A stretch of 64,000 nucleotides of DNA from Clostridiales bacterium (GTDB lineage: Bacteria > Bacillota > Clostridia > Oscillospirales > Oscillospiraceae), in NCBI GenBank assembly GCA_029265405.1, contig JAJUJI010000011.1:43311-107310 (forward strand), written 5' to 3'. Each line of letters opens with the position of its first letter. Position 1 is the stretch's first letter. Positions 60,225 to 64,000 of the stretch are shown here, piece by piece. The notes below the pieces were generated by a model, which made no database searches, was not told where the DNA came from, and worked only from the letters and a program-made list of their open reading frames with translations. The position numbers were made by a program, and so were the translations under genes.

Positions 60225-61403
60225 CTATGAGCCGAAGCGGAGCTGCTGGTATCCGCCGAAGTACGTCTCGGCAAACTCGGAATAGATGGAGGCCCCCAGC
60301 AGCTTTTCGGTTATTTCATCAAATTTGGACGCTATGTCGATATCCGCGAATTTGTCGGGATACAGGACCGAGCCGACGTAATAGGCGTCCGCCAGCGCCA
60401 CCTCGATGTTTGTGGAATAATAGTTGTAGGGCATCTGAAGATAGACCCTGTCGTTTTTAAAGGCGCTGAGCGAGTCGTAATATGCGGCGTTGGCTTTGTA
60501 GTCGTCCTGGACGAGGGGGTAGCCGCCGGCGTCCAGTATAATCACATCCGGGTTCATGTCTATCAGGGCTTCCTTGTCGAGCATAGTGTATTCGTGTATC
60601 CCGGCCGCGTCCACAACGTTTTTGGCGTTTAGCACGTTGAATATCTCATAGTTGCCGCTGGTGCTCTCGATGCCGTGGGTTCCCTTCATGGACTGCGCGC
60701 CCAGGTATATCGTGGGCTTGTCCTCGTCGGCTATGCCGGAGCTGCGCTCCGCCAAATCGTCCTTCATCGAGGCAAAGTACTCCTTTATCTCGGCGGCCCT
60801 GTCCTCGTTCCCGGTGATAAGGCCTATCAGCTCAAGGGATTTGTCCACATTCGGGTCGAACAGGGCGGTTTTGCCGTAGCTCAAAACGACTACGGGTATG
60901 CCCGTGGCGTTCTGGAGTTCGTCGACGGCGGAAGCGTCCGAATTATAGGTTGAAAATATGACGTCGGGCTCGGCAAGCAGTATCTTTTCGGCATCCGGAG
61001 CGTTGTTCGGGCCGCCCTGGCCGATGACCGTCAGGGATGTAAGCTCCTTGTGGGCCATCATATACGGGCGGCCGGTGACGTCCTTTTCAATTTCCTCAAT
61101 TCCGGCAAGCTTCGCCGTGTCTGCCACATAGCAGTACAGGCGCAGGCAGCCGGGACCTATGCAGACGAAGCTCGACGCGCCTCCGGGAATTGAAACCTCT
61201 CGGCCGAGCAGGTCTGTGACCTTGAAGTCGGCCCTTTCGGAGCCCGAATCGTTGTTTTGCGCTTCGCCTGCCGGGGTGTCTGATATCGGGGGGCTGCTCT
61301 CAGCCGCGCCGCTGGGGGCACCTTCCGCGTTTTTGCTTCCGCAGCCGGCAAAAAGGGCCAGAGCCATTGCCAATAAAACCAGTAGAGATGCGATTTTCTT
61401 CAT
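60225..61403 (-). CDS. Lipoprotein substrate-binding protein of an iron/corrinoid-type ABC importer
   Basis: A 392-residue lipoprotein. The lipobox ALFAGC ends at C21. An acidic/Pro-rich linker follows, then a two-lobed class III binding fold (LLGREVSIPGGASSFVCIGP, LAEPDVIFSTY, MNPDVIILDAG). This family binds siderophores, heme or cobalamin. It is the last gene of an operon that begins with an FmdE-like protein. Confidence 0.85.
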   Translation of the reverse strand: MKKIASLLVLLAMALALFAGCGSKNAEGAPSGAAESSPPISDTPAGEAQNNDSGSERADFKVTDLLGREVSIPGGASSFVCIGPGCLRLYCYVADTAKLAGIEEIEKDVTGRPYMMAHKELTSLTVIGQGGPNNAPDAEKILLAEPDVIFSTYNSDASAVDELQNATGIPVVVLSYGKTALFDPNVDKSLELIGLITGNEDRAAEIKEYFASMKDDLAERSSGIADEDKPTIYLGAQSMKGTHGIESTSGNYEIFNVLNAKNVVDAAGIHEYTMLDKEALIDMNPDVIILDAGGYPLVQDDYKANAAYYDSLSAFKNDRVYLQMPYNYYSTNIEVALADAYYVGSVLYPDKFADIDIASKFDEITEKLLGASIYSEFAETYFGGYQQLRFGS

Positions 61404-61435
61404 TAAGCTGTGTCCTCCAAATTAATATTTCCTGC

Positions 61436-62188
61436 TTATCGCGGTATGACGACTTTTGAGCCGCCGTACGCTTCGATTGCCACGTCCACGCCGTAGACGT
61501 CCCTTATGCTTTCGGCGGTAAGGATTTCCGGGCCTCCGGCCGCGTATATCTCGCCGTTTCTCAGCATAATGAATTTTCCGGCAAAGCGCAGAGCGAGATT
61601 CAGGTCGTGCATGGTGACGATCGCCGCCATATCGCTTTCGCGCACGATTTCCCGGATTATCCTGATCACCTCGAGCTGGTTTTTCAGGTCCAAATTGCTG
61701 GTGGGCTCGTCGAAGAGCAGCACGTCCGGCTGCTGGGCCAGCGCCCGGGCTATCGCAACCTTCTGCATTTCGCCTCCGCTCAGCTCGTTGACGCTGCGCA
61801 TGGCGTATTCGGACAGGGAAAGCCTTTCCAGTACGCCCTGCGCAAGCTCCAGGTCGCGGCGGGTTGCGTCCCATTTTATGTAGGGCTTTCTTCCGAGCAA
61901 AACCGCGTCGAACACGGTCGTGTCGGCAAAGCGGCTGGTTTGCGCAACGTAGCCTATGCGCCGGGCCAGCTCGTTGCCGTCCAGCCCGCGTATATCGGCG
62001 CCGCCTATGCATATACGGCCCTCCTGGCAGCGCAATATGCGGTTGAGGCACTTGAGAAGCGTGGACTTTCCCACTCCGTTTGTACCAAGTATGGCGGCGC
62101 AGTCTCCGCTTGCTACGGAGAAGGATATGTTGTTCAATACCCGCCTGCCTGAGTATCCGAAGCAAAGGCCTTGCACCTCGAGCTTCAA
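61436..62188 (-). CDS. ABC transporter ATPase of the FecCD/BtuCD group
   Basis: A 250-residue ATPase. Walker A is GTNGVGKSTLL, the Q-loop is YVAQTSRF, the signature is LSGGEMQKVAIARALA, Walker B is VLLFDEPTSNLD and the switch His is in VTMHDLN. The start is TTG at 62188, with a GGAGGGG site, overlapping the permease stop (TTGA). A longer open frame upstream is the permease in another frame and not part of this gene. Confidence 0.9.
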   Translation of the reverse strand: MKLEVQGLCFGYSGRRVLNNISFSVASGDCAAILGTNGVGKSTLLKCLNRILRCQEGRICIGGADIRGLDGNELARRIGYVAQTSRFADTTVFDAVLLGRKPYIKWDATRRDLELAQGVLERLSLSEYAMRSVNELSGGEMQKVAIARALAQQPDVLLFDEPTSNLDLKNQLEVIRIIREIVRESDMAAIVTMHDLNLALRFAGKFIMLRNGEIYAAGGPEILTAESIRDVYGVDVAIEAYGGSKVVIPR

Positions 62189-63276
62189 GCTCTGCCCCTC
62201 CTTCCGCGTATGAGCATATAGAGGAACATAGGCCCCCCGAAAACGCTCGTGACGGCTCCGACCGGCAGCACGGCGGGAGAAATGACCACCCTGGCCAGAG
62301 TGTCGGCGGCCAGCAGTATGATGGAGCCGGCCAGCGCCGAGGCCGGTATGAGAAAGCGGTGATCGTCGCCTATGATCCGGCGCATGATTTGAGGCCCAAG
62401 CAGGCCGATGAAGCCTATCATGCCCAAAAATGAGACCGTGACGGCCGTAATGAGAGATGACAGGAGAAGGCCCCAGAAGCGGACGCGCTGCGCGTTTACC
62501 CCGAGCCCCTTGGCAGTTTCCTCGCCGTTGGAGAGGGCGTTGTAATTCCAGCGCTGAAAAAAGAAAAATATAAGGCAGCCGGCCACCGTTACGCTCATTA
62601 TCAGCACCTCGTTCCACGAAGCGCGGGCAAGGTCGCCGAAGGTCCAGAATATGGCGGCCGCTATTAAAATGTCGGGGGCGAAATATTGGAGCAGGGTAGT
62701 TCCGGCTCCGAAGATGGAGCTGAGGGCCACTCCGGCAAGCACGATGGATTCCGGCGAAAAGCCTCTAAGCCTTGCCAGGAAGAGTATGATAAGCACGGCG
62801 CCCATCGAGCATATGAAGGCGCAGACCGTGACGAGATAGGGATTGTTTATGGATACCGGATCGCCGGCGGTGCTGAGTATGGTGCCCGCGCCGAAAGCTA
62901 TAATGGCTATGTTCGCGCCGAAGGTCGCGGCGGAGCTTATGCCTAAGGTGGAGGGCGAAGCCAGCGGATTTTTGAGCGTGTTCTGCATCACGCAGCCGGC
63001 GACGGACAGCCCCGCCCCGGCCACAAGCGCCGACACCACGCGCGGCATGCGTATCCGCCAAATCACAATATAGTCCTTTTCGCCGCCGCCGCCGAGTATG
63101 GTTTTGAGCACCTGCATGGGGTTTATCTTCGCCGTACCCGCGTTGACGCATATGAGCGCCAGCAAAAAGGTCAAGACAGCCAGAGCGCAGAGCAGCAGCC
63201 CCTTGAACCTGATATGCCGATGATAAGCTTCGATGCCGCCTAGGCCCGAAGAAGCGGCTTTATATCCTTGCGACAC
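62185..63276 (-). CDS. FecCD-type ABC permease
   Basis: A 363-residue membrane protein with about ten hydrophobic segments. The family signatures are VSALVAGAGLSVAGCVMQ, NPLASPSTLGISS and FIGLLGPQIMRRIIG, with GDDHRFLIPASALAGS at the coupling helix. GTG start. It ends just before the ATPase. Confidence 0.9.
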   Translation of the reverse strand: MSQGYKAASSGLGGIEAYHRHIRFKGLLLCALAVLTFLLALICVNAGTAKINPMQVLKTILGGGGEKDYIVIWRIRMPRVVSALVAGAGLSVAGCVMQNTLKNPLASPSTLGISSAATFGANIAIIAFGAGTILSTAGDPVSINNPYLVTVCAFICSMGAVLIILFLARLRGFSPESIVLAGVALSSIFGAGTTLLQYFAPDILIAAAIFWTFGDLARASWNEVLIMSVTVAGCLIFFFFQRWNYNALSNGEETAKGLGVNAQRVRFWGLLLSSLITAVTVSFLGMIGFIGLLGPQIMRRIIGDDHRFLIPASALAGSIILLAADTLARVVISPAVLPVGAVTSVFGGPMFLYMLIRGRRGRA

Positions 63277-63281
63277 CCCGC

Positions 63282-63812
63282 TTACCAGCCTCTTGAATAT
63301 TCCTTGAAGCAGTCGAGGCAGACCTTTTTGCCGTCCTGAAGGCGCATTTTATGCTCCGGAGCCGCCTCCCCGCACTCCTGGCAAACCACACTGCTGAAAA
63401 TTCTTGCCGTTTCCGGCAGAGCGCCCTTCGGCTCCTTGACCATAAAAACCTCGTCCGCCGGGCCTTCGAGAATGTAGCGCAGCCTTTCCTCACGGCTCAT
63501 TTCGGCTGAAGAAGGCTTGAGCACCACGCGCACGCCCTTGCCGCTTTTCCGCTGATAAAAGGTGAAGGCCATTTTGCCCGTGGGCCTGTAGATAAGGTTG
63601 CCCTTGCCGAAGGTGCAGCCGGTGATGACCTGGACCGCGTCTACGCCGCAGGCGTCGTTTTCGGTTACGCAGACCAGCTCCTCGTCCGACGCGCGCCGAA
63701 TGTCCCCGCCGAAATAATCCATGGCGATTTCGCTGGCGCGGTAGCCAATGGCCAGTCCGGGACAGACATGCCCGTGGAAATCCGCGCATTTTTCCCAAAG
63801 CTGTTCGTTCAT
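63282..63812 (-). CDS. FmdE-like protein with a C-terminal zinc ribbon
   Basis: A 176-residue protein with the FmdE/GSU core FHGHVCPGLAIGYRAS, DACGVDAVQVITGCTFGKG and YQRKSGKGVRV, then a four-Cys zinc ribbon (CQEC...CLDC). FmdE proteins are associated with formylmethanofuran dehydrogenase and often sit next to molybdate, tungstate or iron importers. The ATG follows GGAGG at 10 bases; an in-frame TTG three codons earlier is too close. First gene of the operon. Confidence 0.85.
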   Translation of the reverse strand: MNEQLWEKCADFHGHVCPGLAIGYRASEIAMDYFGGDIRRASDEELVCVTENDACGVDAVQVITGCTFGKGNLIYRPTGKMAFTFYQRKSGKGVRVVLKPSSAEMSREERLRYILEGPADEVFMVKEPKGALPETARIFSSVVCQECGEAAPEHKMRLQDGKKVCLDCFKEYSRGW

Positions 63813-63874
63813 TGATTTCAATCCTCCGCTTATCTAAATAGTTCAGCCGCTTTTGCTGTTACCGTCAAGCAGAA

Positions 63875-63964
63875 ATCAACCGGTTATGGCAAATAGGAAT
63901 CAACCGCTAAAGTGAATTGCTGAAGATTTGTTTTCTATGCGCAAGTCTGTAGCTTTCGTCTGTA
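63875..63964. repeat. Two direct-repeat pairs upstream of the FmdE operon
   Basis: ATCAACCG occurs at 63875-63882 and 63899-63906 (24 bases apart). GTCTGTA occurs at 63945-63951 and 63958-63964 (13 bases apart). Both lie in the control region of the FmdE-ABC operon. Confidence 0.4.
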
Positions 63965-64000
63965 AAGCAGAGAATCTGGCAGCGGTAAGTGAGCCTGTCC

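Noticed and set aside
62189..62617. N-terminal extension of the ABC ATPase
   Set aside because: The extra codons are the permease gene in another frame; the ATPase fold and ribosome site indicate the TTG at 62188.
1..64000. CRISPR arrays, tRNA genes, insertion sequences and phage genes
   Set aside because: I scanned for regularly spaced repeats, tRNA T-arm patterns and transposase or integrase motifs and saw none.

Overview
The window reads as the chromosome of a moderately GC-rich member of the Bacillota (Clostridia-like). The evidence is a complete WalR/WalK/YycH/YycI/YycJ/RlmH neighbourhood, S-layer-homology domains, a cohesin/dockerin pair, linked mutS-miaB and mutL, a LexA box of Gram-positive type, and strong AGGAGG-type ribosome sites. 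Genes are dense on both strands. I see no tRNA, rRNA, transposase, integrase or CRISPR array.

Layout. 1-4.2 kb: a TerB-domain protein, a P-loop ATPase and the start of an SF2 helicase in one operon. This matches the Shango anti-phage system; the helicase runs off the left edge. 4.4-5.4 kb: a short-chain dehydrogenase (SDR) with its own promoter and a palindromic operator. 5.8-13.3 kb: two large secreted proteins. One is a 1892-residue metallophosphoesterase carrying InlB-type repeats, a cohesin and a C-terminal dockerin. The other is a cohesin protein with three SLH domains, so the pair could form a small cell-wall-anchored complex. 13.4-21.8 kb: a PlsC-type acyltransferase, mutS, miaB, an alanine-racemase-like protein lacking both catalytic residues, and mutL.

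21.8-30.3 kb is an accessory metabolic stretch: three cupin genes (four cupin folds), an acyl-ACP thioesterase, two SGNH hydrolases, two SDRs, a cysteine-less carboxymuconolactone-decarboxylase-like protein and a second PlsC/zinc-ribbon protein. Similar lipid/acyl enzymes recur near 52.9-57.5 kb (acyl-CoA ligase, anion transporter, flavoprotein, alpha/beta hydrolase). 30.6-33.3 kb: a cobalt/nickel ECF transporter (cbiMQO type). 33.6-37.5 kb: an Fe-S-protein remnant, a glycyl-radical-enzyme activase, a phosphohexomutase and a zinc-ribbon protein.

37.5-45.6 kb is the wal cell-wall regulon: Nudix hydrolase, walR, walK, yycH, yycI, murA (own promoter), yycJ-type MBL hydrolase and rlmH, all on the minus strand. 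45.7-49.6 kb: a MalY/PatB aminotransferase, a flavoprotein, a phosphoesterase, and a CobW-type GTPase paired with a His-tailed protein. 49.8-52.8 kb: a glycosyltransferase, an O-antigen-ligase/polymerase-like membrane protein and a bacteriohemerythrin. 57.8-60.1 kb: an SOS module (YedK/HMCES, a small protein, dinB) around a perfect LexA palindrome between divergent promoters. 60.2-63.8 kb: an FmdE-like protein with a siderophore/cobalamin-type ABC importer.

All functions are inferred from reading motifs; no database search was run. Starts were chosen from ribosome-binding sites, and several are TTG or GTG.
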